The notes under the pieces: model-generated
What the model was told of the DNA's origin: nothing
The model's database searches: none
What the model saw: only the letters and a program-made list of their open reading frames with translations
Shown here: positions 6,555 through 14,490 of the stretch, one piece after another
How positions within the stretch are numbered: position 1 is the stretch's first letter
How the letters are laid out: every line of letters starts with the position of its first letter
Program-made: the position numbers and the translations under genes
Assembly: GCF_000686605.1 (NCBI RefSeq)
Contig: NZ_JMLC01000020.1
Span: 1-41,511, forward strand
Source of the DNA: Streptococcus sobrinus DSM 20742 = ATCC 33478
Lineage (GTDB): Bacteria; Bacillota; Bacilli; Lactobacillales; Streptococcaceae
DNA length: 41,511 nucleotides
Direction: 5' to 3'

Positions 6555-7169
6555 ATGGAAACTTTTTTAGATTTTTTAGATGGTCGTCATTCGGTTCGGC
6601 ACTTTAATCCTAGAGATACTCTCCCTAGAAGCCTAGCACAATCAATCTTGGAGCACGCTAGTCAGGCTCCGTCGGGAAACAATTTCCAGCCTTGGCGAGT
6701 CGTTGTTGTTCGTAACAAGGAAAAACAGGCCCATTTAGCTCAATTAGCAGCAGGGCAGGTTCAGGTTAAAGATGCCTCAGCGGTCTTTCTAGTCTTTGGC
6801 GATAAATTGGCCTATGATTTAGATTGGTGGCAAGAGTTTCATCTTCAACGAGGAGCCATCTCTAGGGCTGAAGTTGCTGGTAAATTATCCCGAATAGAGG
6901 CTTATTTTAAACTTCATCCAGAGGATAAGGACTTGGAAGGACTTCGATTGGACGTTGGTCTTTTTGCTATGAATCTTATGCATGTGGTGAGAAGTTTTGG
7001 TTATGATAGTGTTCCTATGCGAGGAGCTGATTTCACAGCCATAAAGGCCTATCTCCAGCTTCCAGAGAATTGGGAACCTATCCTAATGTTGCCGGTTGGA
7101 AAAGCCTTAACACCAGGGTATCCCCATGCCAGACGTCCCGTCAAAGACTTTACCAGATTTATTGATTAA
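6555..7169 (+). CDS. Nitroreductase family flavoprotein
   Basis: A 204 aa protein of normal length for FMN-dependent NAD(P)H nitroreductases. The FMN phosphate-binding motif is DGRHSVRHF near the start, followed by SQAPSGNNFQPWRVVVV (the conserved APS.NN.QPW) and the C-terminal LMLPVGKAL and ARRPVKDF. AAGGAG lies before the ATG. Such enzymes reduce nitroaromatics and quinones. Control by the divergent HxlR regulator is likely. This gene and its regulator separate the ksgA relic from functional ksgA. Confidence 0.9.
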   Translation: METFLDFLDGRHSVRHFNPRDTLPRSLAQSILEHASQAPSGNNFQPWRVVVVRNKEKQAHLAQLAAGQVQVKDASAVFLVFGDKLAYDLDWWQEFHLQRGAISRAEVAGKLSRIEAYFKLHPEDKDLEGLRLDVGLFAMNLMHVVRSFGYDSVPMRGADFTAIKAYLQLPENWEPILMLPVGKALTPGYPHARRPVKDFTRFID

Positions 7170-7209
7170 AGTCTGCCCCAACCTGACAAGCCTATCTCCA
7201 TCTTTATGG

Positions 7210-7215
7210 TATAAT
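7210..7215 (+). promoter_or_regulatory. Extended -10 promoter of ksgA, placed for a leaderless transcript
   Basis: TATGGTATAAT: TG at 7207-7208 and TATAAT at 7210-7215. The ksgA ATG (7223) lies seven bases after the -10, about where transcription would start. No ribosome binding site fits between them. Confidence 0.6.
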
Positions 7216-7222
7216 ACAAGGT

Positions 7223-8098
7223 ATGAAAATAGCAGACTACAGTGTGACTCGGGCCATTTTGGAGCGGCACGGGTTCACTTTTAAAAAATCCTTTGGTCAG
7301 AATTTCCTGACCGATACCAATATTTTGCAGAAGATTGTTGATACGGCTGAGATTGACCAAAATGTCAATGTTGTTGAGATTGGCCCCGGTATCGGAGCCT
7401 TGACCGAGTTTTTAGCGGAGCAGGCTGCTGAGGTTATGGCTTTTGAAATTGATGACCGCCTGATTCCGATTTTGGCAGACACTTTGCGGGATTTTGATAA
7501 TGTCACCGTCATCAATGAAGATATTCTCAAATCAGATTTGCAGACCCAGATTAAGAATTTTGCCAATCCCAACCTGCCCATCAAGGTAGTAGCCAACCTG
7601 CCCTACTATATCACTACGCCCATTCTCATGCATCTGATTGAGAGCAAGATTCCTTTTGCGGAGTTTGTGGTCATGATGCAAAAAGAGGTGGCCGATCGCA
7701 TTTCGGCGGAACCTAACACCAAGGCCTACGGCAGCCTATCCATCGCTGTCCAGTACTACATGAGCGCCAAGGTGGCTTTTATCGTGCCTCGCACGGTCTT
7801 TGTCCCAGCCCCAAATGTCGATTCCGCCATTCTCAAGATGACCAAGCGTCCGGCTCCTCTGATTGCCGTCCAGGATGAGGATTTCTTCTTTGATGTGGCC
7901 AAGGCCAGCTTTGTCCATCGCCGCAAGACCCTCTGGAATAATCTGACTAATCGCTTCGGTAAGGAAGAAGCAACCAAATCCAAACTCCAAGCTGCCCTTG
8001 AAATGGCAGAGCTGAAACCGAATATCCGTGGCGAAGCCCTCTCCATTCAGGACTTTGGCCGTTTAGCTGACGCCCTCTTGGATGCGGGCGTGAAATAG
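7223..8098 (+). CDS. ksgA: 16S rRNA dimethyladenosine transferase (KsgA/RsmA)
   Basis: KsgA dimethylates two adjacent adenines near the 3' end of 16S rRNA, a late 30S assembly step. The 290-residue protein starts [10 protein letters not shown] and has [11 protein letters not shown] (FxGQxFL entry), the SAM-binding [16 protein letters not shown] (about 50-65), FEIDDRL, the catalytic NLPYY (125-129), and [19 protein letters not shown]. The tail [15 protein letters not shown] is typical. The start is unusual: no ribosome binding site, and a -10 box ends seven bases upstream. A shortened copy of the gene start lies at 6092. The gene normally sits close to rnmV; here 4.7 kb of other genes intervene. 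Confidence 0.97.
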   Translation: MKIADYSVTRAILERHGFTFKKSFGQNFLTDTNILQKIVDTAEIDQNVNVVEIGPGIGALTEFLAEQAAEVMAFEIDDRLIPILADTLRDFDNVTVINEDILKSDLQTQIKNFANPNLPIKVVANLPYYITTPILMHLIESKIPFAEFVVMMQKEVADRISAEPNTKAYGSLSIAVQYYMSAKVAFIVPRTVFVPAPNVDSAILKMTKRPAPLIAVQDEDFFFDVAKASFVHRRKTLWNNLTNRFGKEEATKSKLQAALEMAELKPNIRGEALSIQDFGRLADALLDAGVK

Positions 8099-8134
8099 GC
8101 ATCAACCTCAGTAATGGTCAGAAAGGAGAGTCTA

Positions 8135-8539
8135 ATGACAAGACGAAAAATTTTATCCTTTGTTTGTGCCCTAGTCTGGTTTTCTCAAGCCATACTGCAT
8201 CTGCTCATTTTATTTGGGGCTCCGCTCGGCAAATTGTTTTTCGGTGGAATTTACACAGTCTTTCCTATTTGGTTAAGGCCAGCCAATCTAATCCTATTGC
8301 TGCTTTGGTCAACCTTCGCTTATGCCTATCTTGTCTACGGCAGAGTGATGAGCGCAGGCAATTTTGATAAAAAGAGTGCCATTTTTGTCAAAATAGCAAC
8401 ATTGCTTCTTGGGATAACGACCCTCTTTAACTTCTTCGTCAGCCATAGTTTTTTAGAAAAGTATGTCACAGGAGGCCTTACAGCGCTAACCTTTCTGCTT
8501 AGTCTCTGGCTCCTTCTCTTGTCAAAGCAAACTACATAA
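8135..8539 (+). CDS. Small four-helix membrane protein
   Basis: A 134 aa hydrophobic protein. The start at 8135 (MTRRKILSF) is preferred over ATG 8114 because AAGGAGAG sits five bases before it. Four likely transmembrane segments follow: FVCALVWFSQAILHLLILFG, the stretch around LRPANLILLLLWSTFAYAYL, the segment IATLLLGITTLFNFFV and the last LTALTFLLSLWLLLL. I recognise no family. It follows ksgA by 36 bases and ends at a terminator, so the two may be cotranscribed. Confidence 0.7.
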   Translation: MTRRKILSFVCALVWFSQAILHLLILFGAPLGKLFFGGIYTVFPIWLRPANLILLLLWSTFAYAYLVYGRVMSAGNFDKKSAIFVKIATLLLGITTLFNFFVSHSFLEKYVTGGLTALTFLLSLWLLLLSKQTT

Positions 8540-8540
8540 C

Positions 8541-8570
8541 AAAAAGCCAACCCAAGCGGGCTGGCTTTTG
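8541..8570. terminator. Terminator between membrane-protein gene and tRNA-Ser
   Basis: AAAAAGCCA...TGGCTTTT (about 8542-8569) forms a stem AAAGCCA/TGGCTTT with inner CC/GG pairs and T-run. It can stop transcription from both the plus-strand gene and the minus-strand tRNA. Confidence 0.8.
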
Positions 8571-8578
8571 TCATTCTA

Positions 8579-8669
8579 AGGAAAGGACGGGATTTGAACC
8601 CGCGCGTGAACGTAAAGTCCACTTGCCGGATTTCGAGTCCGGTGCCGTACCAAGCTGGGCCACCTTTCC
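8579..8669 (-). tRNA. tRNA-Ser (anticodon CGA)
   Basis: The minus strand folds as a class II tRNA: acceptor GGAAAGG/CCTTTCC, D stem GCC/GGC, anticodon stem CCGGA/TCCGG with loop CTCGAAA (anticodon CGA, reading UCG), a long variable arm (GTGGAC/GTTCAC) and a T arm with TTCAAAT. The discriminator base reads T (complement of 8579) rather than the G usual for serine tRNAs, and CCA is not encoded. Confidence 0.92.
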
Positions 8670-8676
8670 AAAAAGC

Positions 8677-8744
8677 CTCTTTGAAAAACAACCTTAGTCT
8701 TCATCAATTCGTTTTGCCATAGGCTAGTGCTGATTTTCATTAAG
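8677..8744. repeat. Small inverted-repeat element, short copy
   Basis: The 68-base stretch begins CTCTTTGAAAAACAA and ends TGATTTTCATTAAG, with ATTCGTTTTGCC inside. These three blocks match, in order, the element at 39534-39630 (CTCTTCGAAAATCAA, ACTCGTTTTGCC, TGATTTTCATTGAG); about 30 central bases are missing here. It lies between the two tRNA genes. Confidence 0.65.
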
Positions 8745-8745
8745 T

Positions 8746-8773
8746 AAAAATAAAAGACATCAGCTTCGATGTC
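8746..8773 (-). terminator. Terminator of tRNA-Leu
   Basis: On the minus strand GACATC-GAAGCT-GATGTC is followed by TTTTATTTTT, beginning five bases after the tRNA end. Confidence 0.8.
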
Positions 8774-8777
8774 ATAA

Positions 8778-8860
8778 TGCGGAGGAAGGGATTTGAACCC
8801 TCACACCCGTACGGGCACATGCGCCTGAAGCATGCGTGTCTGCCGTTCCACCACCTCCGC
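8778..8860 (-). tRNA. tRNA-Leu (anticodon CAG)
   Basis: Minus-strand class II tRNA: acceptor GCGGAGG/CCTCCGC, anticodon loop TTCAGGC between GCATG and its partner (anticodon CAG, reading CUG), variable arm with CCCGTACGGG, T arm with GGTTCAAATCC, and discriminator A as expected for leucine. CCA is not encoded. Confidence 0.95.
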
Positions 8861-8870
8861 ATATAAGACC

Positions 8871-8898
8871 ATTATAGCGGATTTTCTGAAAATTGCAA
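8871..8898 (-). promoter_or_regulatory. Promoter of tRNA-Leu
   Basis: On the minus strand TTGCAA (8898-8893), 16-base spacer, TATAAT (8876-8871), with the tRNA starting about ten bases downstream. Confidence 0.75.
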
Positions 8899-8928
8899 GA
8901 TTAAGTTGGCGACAATAATATGGCAGAT

Positions 8929-9042
8929 TTAGTGAGCAGGTAATCTTCTAGCTTGAAATTTTTTAAAGTAATCTTTTAATTTATCTCGATTTTTTCCAGA
9001 CAGGACTGGAACATTGGAGAACCAGGCTCTTATTTCCTTGAA
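8929..9042 (-). pseudogene. Possible C-terminal gene relic in the tRNA-rsgA spacer
   Basis: The 305-base spacer 8861-9165 holds the tRNA-Leu promoter, the rsgA promoter and, on the minus strand, a 38-codon open stretch ending in TAA at 8929. It reads like protein: FKEIRAWFSNVPVLSGKNRD then KLKDYFKKFQARRLPAH. It has no start codon and is preceded by an in-frame stop. I do not recognise the family; it may be chance. Confidence 0.25.
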
Positions 9043-9127
9043 TTAGAGCCTTACCCAGCTTAATTAGCAAAAAGTCAGGTTCAATCCTTGACAAATAAAG
9101 TTTAGTCACATCTGGCCCTTGCTTTTA

Positions 9128-9136
9128 TGGTATAAT
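9128..9136 (+). promoter_or_regulatory. Extended -10 promoter of the rsgA operon
   Basis: TGGTATAAT with TATAAT at 9131-9136, 29 bases before the TTG start. TTGACA at 9088-9093 is too far to pair with it. Confidence 0.65.
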
Positions 9137-9165
9137 AAGCCCATAAAATTCACAAAGGAGTTCAT

Positions 9166-10038
9166 TTGCAAGGTAGAATTATTAAGGCTTTAGCGGGCTT
9201 TTATTATGTGGAAGCTGATGGCCAAATTTTTCAGACCAGGGCTCGGGGAAATTTCCGCAAGAAGGGCCAAACTCCCTATGTTGGTGATTGGGTTGACTTT
9301 TCAGCCGAAGAAAATTCTGAAGGCTATATTTTAAAAATTCATGAGCGAAAAAATAGCCTAGTCCGCCCTCCCATTGTTAATATCGATCAGGCAGTGGTTA
9401 TCATGTCGGCCAAGGAGCCTGATTTTAATAGTAATCTGTTGGATCGCTTCTTGGTGCTCCTCGAGCATAAGCAGATTAAACCCTTGATCTATATTTCTAA
9501 AATGGACCTCCTCGCAGACGACGCTCAGCTGAAGAAAATTGGCCAGCACTATCAGGCTATCGGTTATGAATTTTTCTGGTCCTTGGATCAGCTCCTGCCC
9601 AAGTTAAAAGGCCAAGTCACGGTCTTTATGGGCCAAACTGGCGTAGGAAAATCAACCCTGCTCAATAAAATTGCTCCCGAGCTTGAACTGGAGACCAATA
9701 GCATTTCCGATAGTTTGGGCCGGGGCCGGCACACGACTCGAGCTGTCAGCTTCTATAAGGTCCATGGGGGCAAAATTGCCGACACACCGGGATTTTCTTC
9801 CATTGATTATGAGGTGTCAGATAGTGCCCAACTCAATCAGGCCTTTCCTGAACTCAAAAGGATCAGTCAGGACTGCAAGTTCCGCTCCTGTACCCATACC
9901 CATGAACCGGGTTGTGCGGTCAAGGCTGCCCTAGAGTCTAATCAGATTTGGGCCAGTCGTTACGATGATTACCTGGTCTTCCTTAGTGAGATTGAAAATC
10001 GTCGAGAAACCTATAAGAAAGTCATCAAAAGAAAGTAG
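9166..10038 (+). CDS. rsgA: Ribosome small subunit-dependent GTPase RsgA
   Basis: RsgA is a circularly permuted GTPase for late 30S maturation. The 290 aa protein starts at TTG with AAAGGAG seven bases upstream. Order: an N-terminal OB fold ([18 protein letters not shown]), G4 (ISKMDLL), then G1 ([12 protein letters not shown], residue ~156 on), G2-like [10 protein letters not shown]3 (DTPGFSS), and a C-terminal zinc site [14 protein letters not shown]. This permuted order (G4-G1-G3) is diagnostic. It heads the run rsgA-rpe-thiN-rmuC-yhaM. Confidence 0.97.
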   Translation: MQGRIIKALAGFYYVEADGQIFQTRARGNFRKKGQTPYVGDWVDFSAEENSEGYILKIHERKNSLVRPPIVNIDQAVVIMSAKEPDFNSNLLDRFLVLLEHKQIKPLIYISKMDLLADDAQLKKIGQHYQAIGYEFFWSLDQLLPKLKGQVTVFMGQTGVGKSTLLNKIAPELELETNSISDSLGRGRHTTRAVSFYKVHGGKIADTPGFSSIDYEVSDSAQLNQAFPELKRISQDCKFRSCTHTHEPGCAVKAALESNQIWASRYDDYLVFLSEIENRRETYKKVIKRK

Positions 10039-10050
10039 GATTATGCTTCT

Positions 10051-10710
10051 ATGGTCAATAAAATTGCTCCCTCAATTCTAGCTGCTGATTACGCTAATTT
10101 CGCCCAAGAACTTAAACGGATTGATGAAACCAGTGCCGACTACGTTCATATTGATATTATGGATGGCCAGTTCGTTCCCAACATCAGCTTCGGGGCTGAT
10201 GTCGTTGCCAGCCTGCGGAAACACAGCAAGCTGGTCTTCGACTGTCACCTGATGGTGGTTGAACCCGAACGTTATGTGGATGCTTTTGCCCAGGCTGGGG
10301 CTGACATTATGACCATCCATGTCGAAGCCACCAAGCATATTCATGGAGCCCTACAAAAGATTAAAAAGGCTGGCCTCAAGGCTGGTGTTGTTATCAATCC
10401 AGGGACGCCGGTTTCAGCTCTGGAGCCAGTCCTTAGTCTAGTTGATCAGGTGCTGATTATGACCGTTAATCCTGGTTTTGGTGGTCAGGCTTTTATTCCG
10501 GAGATGCTGGACAAGGTCAAACAGGTGGCAACCTGGCGAGAAGAGGGTGGCTATGCTTTTGACATTGAGGTTGATGGCGGGGTTGATGACAAGACCATCA
10601 AGGCCTGTCAGGAAGCTGGAGCTAATGTCTTTGTTGCCGGTTCCTATCTCTTTAAGGCTAGCGATTTGACCAGTCAGGTTCAAACCTTGCGGGATGCCTT
10701 GGATGCCTAA
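10051..10710 (+). CDS. rpe: Ribulose-phosphate 3-epimerase
   Basis: Interconverts ribulose-5-phosphate and xylulose-5-phosphate. The 219 aa TIM-barrel protein has KIAPSILAADYANF, metal and catalytic residues in HIDIMDGQFVPNISFG and DCHLMV, the loop MTVNPGFGGQAF, and DGGV near the phosphate-binding end. It is 12 bases after rsgA, with a weak AGGA upstream, so coupling to rsgA translation is likely. Its stop overlaps the thiN start. Confidence 0.97.
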   Translation: MVNKIAPSILAADYANFAQELKRIDETSADYVHIDIMDGQFVPNISFGADVVASLRKHSKLVFDCHLMVVEPERYVDAFAQAGADIMTIHVEATKHIHGALQKIKKAGLKAGVVINPGTPVSALEPVLSLVDQVLIMTVNPGFGGQAFIPEMLDKVKQVATWREEGGYAFDIEVDGGVDDKTIKACQEAGANVFVAGSYLFKASDLTSQVQTLRDALDA

Positions 10711-11338
10711 GAAGATTGCTCTCTTGTCTGGTGGCTGCAGAAGTCAGGTACCTGAGGGCTTTGACCTCTATGTCGGTATTGACCGTGCCTGTCTCTGGCT
10801 TTTGGACCAGGAGCTTCCCTTGGATTTAGCCATTGGTGATTTTGATTCGGTAACGGCAGAAGAATTAAAGCAGATTCGTCAGCAGGCCAGTCGTTTAATT
10901 CAGGCACCCAGCCAGAAGGATGACACGGATACCGAGCTGGCGGTCAAGACGGTCTTGCGGCAGTATCCCCAAGCCCAGCTGACCATCTATGGAGCCTTTG
11001 GTGGTCGCCTGGACCACGCCCTCAGCAATATCTTCCTGCCTAGCGACCCTGGAATTGCTCCTTTTATGGGGCAAATTAGCCTAGTGGATGAGCAGAATGT
11101 CATCAGCTATCTACCGGCGGGTCGGCATCAGATTTTTCCAGTTGAAAGGATGGCCTATGTCTCCTTTATGACAGAAGCTATTGCCCCACTAACCATCACG
11201 GGTGCTAAATACGAGTTGACCCCGGGCAATTATTTCCAAAAGAAGATCTATTCTAGCAATGAATTTAGCCATCAAGCAATAGAGGTTAGCCTGGATGAGG
11301 GCTATCTTATTGTCATTCAAAGTAAGGATAAAACATGA
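10703..11338 (+). CDS. thiN: Thiamine diphosphokinase
   Basis: Converts thiamine to thiamine diphosphate. The 211 aa protein begins MPKKIALLSGG at ATG 10703, overlapping rpe by eight bases; an in-frame ATG at 10694 would add three residues. Motifs: YVGIDRACLWLLDQ, LAIGDFDSV, the QKDDTDTELAVK catalytic acidic cluster, YGAFGGRLDHALSNI, and the C-terminal thiamine-binding domain (SNEF and GYLIVIQS). Part of the conserved rsgA-rpe-thiN run. Confidence 0.95.
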   Translation: MPKKIALLSGGCRSQVPEGFDLYVGIDRACLWLLDQELPLDLAIGDFDSVTAEELKQIRQQASRLIQAPSQKDDTDTELAVKTVLRQYPQAQLTIYGAFGGRLDHALSNIFLPSDPGIAPFMGQISLVDEQNVISYLPAGRHQIFPVERMAYVSFMTEAIAPLTITGAKYELTPGNYFQKKIYSSNEFSHQAIEVSLDEGYLIVIQSKDKT

Positions 11339-12612
11339 GCCTAATTGTAATGCTAATTGGCCTAGCTAGTCTAGGTCTCTCTCTTTATCTGGTCATCAAG
11401 CTGACTGATCTCCAGAATCAGCTGGCCAAGAAGCTGGATGACAATGCTGATAACCTGTCTGAACAGGTCTCCTATCAGTTGGATTTGGCCAAGAAGGACC
11501 AGGTTTTGGCCCTCAATCAGGAGTTGAGTCGGCAAAAGACGGAAACCTACCAACAGCTAGCTGATATTCGAGATGTCCTCCATAAAAATCTCAGCGATAA
11601 TCGGGACCGCTCGGACCAGCGACTAGAATTAATCAACCAGAGCTTGACCAAGGCAGTCAAGGAAATGCAGGAATCCAACGAAAAACGGCTGGACCAAATG
11701 CGAGCGACCGTGGAAGAAAAGCTGGAGCAGACTCTTCAAAGCCGCCTGCAGGCCTCCTTTGCTACGGTCTCCAAACAATTGGAATCCGTTAACCAGGGTC
11801 TGGGACAAATGAAAACAGTGGCCCAAGATGTTGGCACCCTCAACAAGGTGCTGTCCAATACCAAAACTCGTGGGATTATGGGCGAGTTGCAACTGGGACA
11901 AATCATTGAAGATATCATGACCGACAGCCAGTATGAGCGGGAATTTGCCACGGTCAAGGGCTCCAGCGATCGGGTCGAATACGCCATCAAGCTGCCCGGC
12001 AACCACAATGGTGACTATGTCTACCTGCCCATCGACTCCAAGTTCCCCTTGGAAGACTACTATCGTCTGGAAGAGGCCTACGAATCCAGCGACAGCCAAC
12101 AAATTGAGACCTATCGCAAGTCGCTCCTGGCCAGTATCAAACGCTTCGCTAAGGACATTCAAAAGAAATACCTCAAGCCGCCAGAAACCACCAATTTTGG
12201 CATCATGTTTCTGCCGACAGAAGGTCTCTATTCAGAAGTGGTCCGAAATTCGGCCTTCTTTGATGGCCTAAGACGGGAAGAAAACATTGTCGTGGCAGGT
12301 CCTTCAACCCTGTCTGCCCTGCTCAATTCTCTCTCCGTTGGCTTTAAGACCCTCAATATGCAAAAGAATGCTGACGATATTTCGAAAATTTTGGGCAATG
12401 TCAAAACTGAGTTTGGTAAGTTTGGAAACATGTTGACAAAGGCGCAAAAGCAGCTCAATACAGCTAGTAAAACCGTTGATAGCCTCTTGACGACTAGGAC
12501 CAAGGCCATTGTTAGGACTCTGGATACGGTTGAAGCTTATCAGGATTCTAGAACCCAATCCTTACTCAATATCCCTCAAGTAGAAGAAGGCGAGGACTCG
12601 CATGAAAATTAA
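11335..12612 (+). CDS. rmuC: RmuC-family DNA recombination protein
   Basis: A 425 aa protein. An N-terminal membrane anchor (IVMLIGLASLGLSLYLVIKL) is followed by a long coiled coil (about 25-165, heptads rich in Q, L, E, K) and the RmuC nuclease-like domain: NTKTRGIMGELQLGQIIED, LPIDSKFPLEDYYRL, FGIMFLPTEGLYSE and VVAGPSTLSALLNSL. The conserved acidic/K pattern (E..LG..IE, DSKFP) fits the restriction-endonuclease-like fold. RmuC limits recombination at inverted repeats in E. coli. It overlaps thiN by four bases (ATGA) and yhaM by 11. Confidence 0.95.
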   Translation: MSLIVMLIGLASLGLSLYLVIKLTDLQNQLAKKLDDNADNLSEQVSYQLDLAKKDQVLALNQELSRQKTETYQQLADIRDVLHKNLSDNRDRSDQRLELINQSLTKAVKEMQESNEKRLDQMRATVEEKLEQTLQSRLQASFATVSKQLESVNQGLGQMKTVAQDVGTLNKVLSNTKTRGIMGELQLGQIIEDIMTDSQYEREFATVKGSSDRVEYAIKLPGNHNGDYVYLPIDSKFPLEDYYRLEEAYESSDSQQIETYRKSLLASIKRFAKDIQKKYLKPPETTNFGIMFLPTEGLYSEVVRNSAFFDGLRREENIVVAGPSTLSALLNSLSVGFKTLNMQKNADDISKILGNVKTEFGKFGNMLTKAQKQLNTASKTVDSLLTTRTKAIVRTLDTVEAYQDSRTQSLLNIPQVEEGEDSHEN

Positions 12613-13540
12613 TCAAATGAAAAAAGATGAGCTTTTTGAAGGCTTCTATCTGATCAAGAAGGCCGAGCTAAGAAAGACTCGGGCGGGCAAGGATTACCTA
12701 GCCATGACCTTCCAAGATGACTCTGGGGAGATTTCAGGGAATCTCTGGGATGCCCAGCCCCACAATGTCCAAGAATTCACAGCTGGAAAGGTTGTCCACA
12801 TGCAAGGCAGACGGGAGGTCTATAATGGCACCCCTCAGGTCAATCAAATTACCTTGCGTAATGTTAAGGAAGGGGAACCAAGCGACCCAGCTGATTTTCG
12901 TGAGAAATCCCCAGTTGATATCACCGAGATCCGCGACTACCTTGAGGGTATGATGTTTAAGATTGAAAATGCCACCTGGCAAAGAATCGTTCGCACCCTC
13001 TACCGCAAGTTCGACAAGGCCTTCTTTACCTATCCAGCGGCCAAGACTAACCATCACGCCTTTGAAAATGGTCTTGCCTACCACACAGCGACCATGGTTC
13101 GCCTGGCCGATAGCATCGGCGACATTTATCCCAACCTCAATAAGAGCCTGCTCTTTGCTGGTATCATGCTTCATGATTTGGCCAAGTGTATCGAGCTCTC
13201 TGGAGTTGATGGGACAGAGTACACCGTTCGGGGCAATCTCATCGGTCACATCGCCTTGGTTAATGAAGAAATCACCAAGGCCATTATTGAGCTGGGGATT
13301 GAAGATGACCGAGAGGATGTCACCATCCTCCGCCACGTCGTCCTCAGCCACCACGGCCAGCTAGAATACGGCAGTCCTGTTCGGCCTCGGATTATGGAAG
13401 CTGAAATCATTCATATGATTGATAATATTGATGCTGAAATGATGATGATGACAACAGCTCTGGCTCAGGTCGAAGAGGGTGAGATGACCAGTCGGGTCTT
13501 CGCCTTGGAAAATCGCTCCTTCTACAAACCAAAATTATAA
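12602..13540 (+). CDS. yhaM: 3'-5' exoribonuclease YhaM (Cbf1)
   Basis: A 312 aa protein with an N-terminal OB fold (KAELRKTRAGKDYLAMTFQD, SGNLWDAQ) and a C-terminal HD domain: HHAFENGLAYHTATM, MLHDLAKCIEL (HD pair), LRHVVLSHHG and IDNIDAEMMM. This is the YhaM arrangement, an exoribonuclease that trims RNA 3' ends; the streptococcal name is Cbf. It is the last gene of the rsgA run and is followed by a strong hairpin at 13551. Confidence 0.95.
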   Translation: MKINQMKKDELFEGFYLIKKAELRKTRAGKDYLAMTFQDDSGEISGNLWDAQPHNVQEFTAGKVVHMQGRREVYNGTPQVNQITLRNVKEGEPSDPADFREKSPVDITEIRDYLEGMMFKIENATWQRIVRTLYRKFDKAFFTYPAAKTNHHAFENGLAYHTATMVRLADSIGDIYPNLNKSLLFAGIMLHDLAKCIELSGVDGTEYTVRGNLIGHIALVNEEITKAIIELGIEDDREDVTILRHVVLSHHGQLEYGSPVRPRIMEAEIIHMIDNIDAEMMMMTTALAQVEEGEMTSRVFALENRSFYKPKL

Positions 13541-13550
13541 AATAAAGAAT

Positions 13551-13584
13551 AAAACGAATATTTACGGCGTAAATGTTCGTTTTT
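13551..13584. terminator. Terminator of the rsgA-yhaM operon, overlapping a candidate PurBox pair
   Basis: AAAACGAATATTTAC (13551-13565), loop GGC, GTAAATGTTCGTTTT (13569-13583) gives a 15-bp stem with one G-U pair, then T-run: a strong terminator. The right arm read on the minus strand, AAAAACGAACATT, differs at one position from the streptococcal/lactococcal PurBox AWWWCCGAACWWT; the left arm is a weaker match. The repeat also overlaps the expected -35 region of purR. Confidence 0.75.
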
Positions 13585-13595
13585 TGCTGGTATTA

Positions 13596-13604
13596 TGATA
13601 CAAT
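13596..13604 (+). promoter_or_regulatory. Extended -10 promoter of purR
   Basis: TGATACAAT with TACAAT at 13599-13604, 30 bases before the start. The -35 position (about 13576-13581) falls inside the PurBox-like hairpin, suggesting autoregulation. Confidence 0.55.
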
Positions 13605-13634
13605 ATTAACAAAACAATAAGAAATGGGGAAAGA

Positions 13635-14450
13635 ATGAAATTAAGAAGAAGTGAACGGATGGTGGTTATTTCTAACTACCTCATCAATAATCCTTACAGT
13701 TTGACCAGCCTTAATACTTTCGCCGAAAAATATGAAGCTGCCAAGTCTTCCATCTCAGAAGATATTGCTATTATCAAGCGGGCTTTTGAAAATAGTGACA
13801 TCGGCCATATTGAAACGGTCACAGGTGCCAGCGGTGGCGTGATTTTTACTCCAAGTATTTCTTCTGAGGAGGCTAAGGCGATTGTTGAGGAACTCTGTCA
13901 ACGACTGTCTGAAAGCGATCGGATTTTGCCAGGTGGCTATATCTATCTGTCCGACCTCCTCAGCACCCCTAGCATCTTACAGAGCGTGGGTCGGATTATT
14001 GCCAGCAGTTTTGCAGGTCAAAAAGTTGATGCCGTCATGACCGTAGCCACTAAGGGGGTTCCCTTGGCTAATGCTGTGGCTAATGTCCTCAATGTTCCCT
14101 TTGTTATCGTCCGGCGGGATTTGAAAATTACCGAAGGCTCAACCGTTTCCGTTAATTATGTCAGCGGTTCGAGTGACCGGATTGAAAAAATGTTCCTCTC
14201 GAAACGTAGCCTCAAGCCCAACAGTCGCGTTTTAATTGTCGATGACTTCCTCAAAGGAGGAGGAACCATCAGCGGGATGATTAGTCTCCTCAAGGAGTTT
14301 GAAAGTGAACTGGTGGGAGTTGCCGTCTTCGCCGAGAATGCCCAAAAAGAACGGGAACACCTCTTTGATTACAAGTCCCTCCTGACCGTCTCTGAGATTG
14401 ATGTCAAAAATAACCTAGTCAAGGTAGAATTGGGAAATATCTTTCGATAA
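13635..14450 (+). CDS. purR: Purine operon regulator PurR
   Basis: A 271 aa Gram-positive PurR. The N-terminal winged helix (RRSERMVVISNYLINNPYSL, AAKSSISEDIAIIK) is followed by a phosphoribosyltransferase-fold domain with the PRPP loop VLIVDDFLKGGGTISG (about 199-214). It senses PRPP and binds PurBox sites; in streptococci it also influences genes beyond purines. GGGGAAAG lies before the ATG. It is monocistronic between two terminators. Confidence 0.96.
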   Translation: MKLRRSERMVVISNYLINNPYSLTSLNTFAEKYEAAKSSISEDIAIIKRAFENSDIGHIETVTGASGGVIFTPSISSEEAKAIVEELCQRLSESDRILPGGYIYLSDLLSTPSILQSVGRIIASSFAGQKVDAVMTVATKGVPLANAVANVLNVPFVIVRRDLKITEGSTVSVNYVSGSSDRIEKMFLSKRSLKPNSRVLIVDDFLKGGGTISGMISLLKEFESELVGVAVFAENAQKEREHLFDYKSLLTVSEIDVKNNLVKVELGNIFR

Positions 14451-14454
14451 AAGG

Positions 14455-14490
14455 AACTAGTCTGATTGTAGTCAGACTGGTTTTTCTTTT
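14455..14490 (+). terminator. Terminator of purR
   Basis: AACTAGTCTGA-TTGTAG-TCAGACTGGTT followed by TTTCTTTT: an 11-bp stem with one wobble, four bases after the purR stop. Confidence 0.85.

Noticed and set aside
9088..9136. TTGACA at 9088 as -35 of the rsgA promoter
   Set aside because: The distance to TATAAT at 9131 is 37 bases, so it cannot pair; the extended -10 stands alone.
11629..12162. 177-codon minus frame opposite rmuC
   Set aside because: Shadow of a strongly supported RmuC reading frame; no ribosome binding site or homology pattern.
12734..13354. 206-codon minus frame opposite yhaM
   Set aside because: Antisense to the OB-fold/HD exonuclease gene; explained by codon bias.
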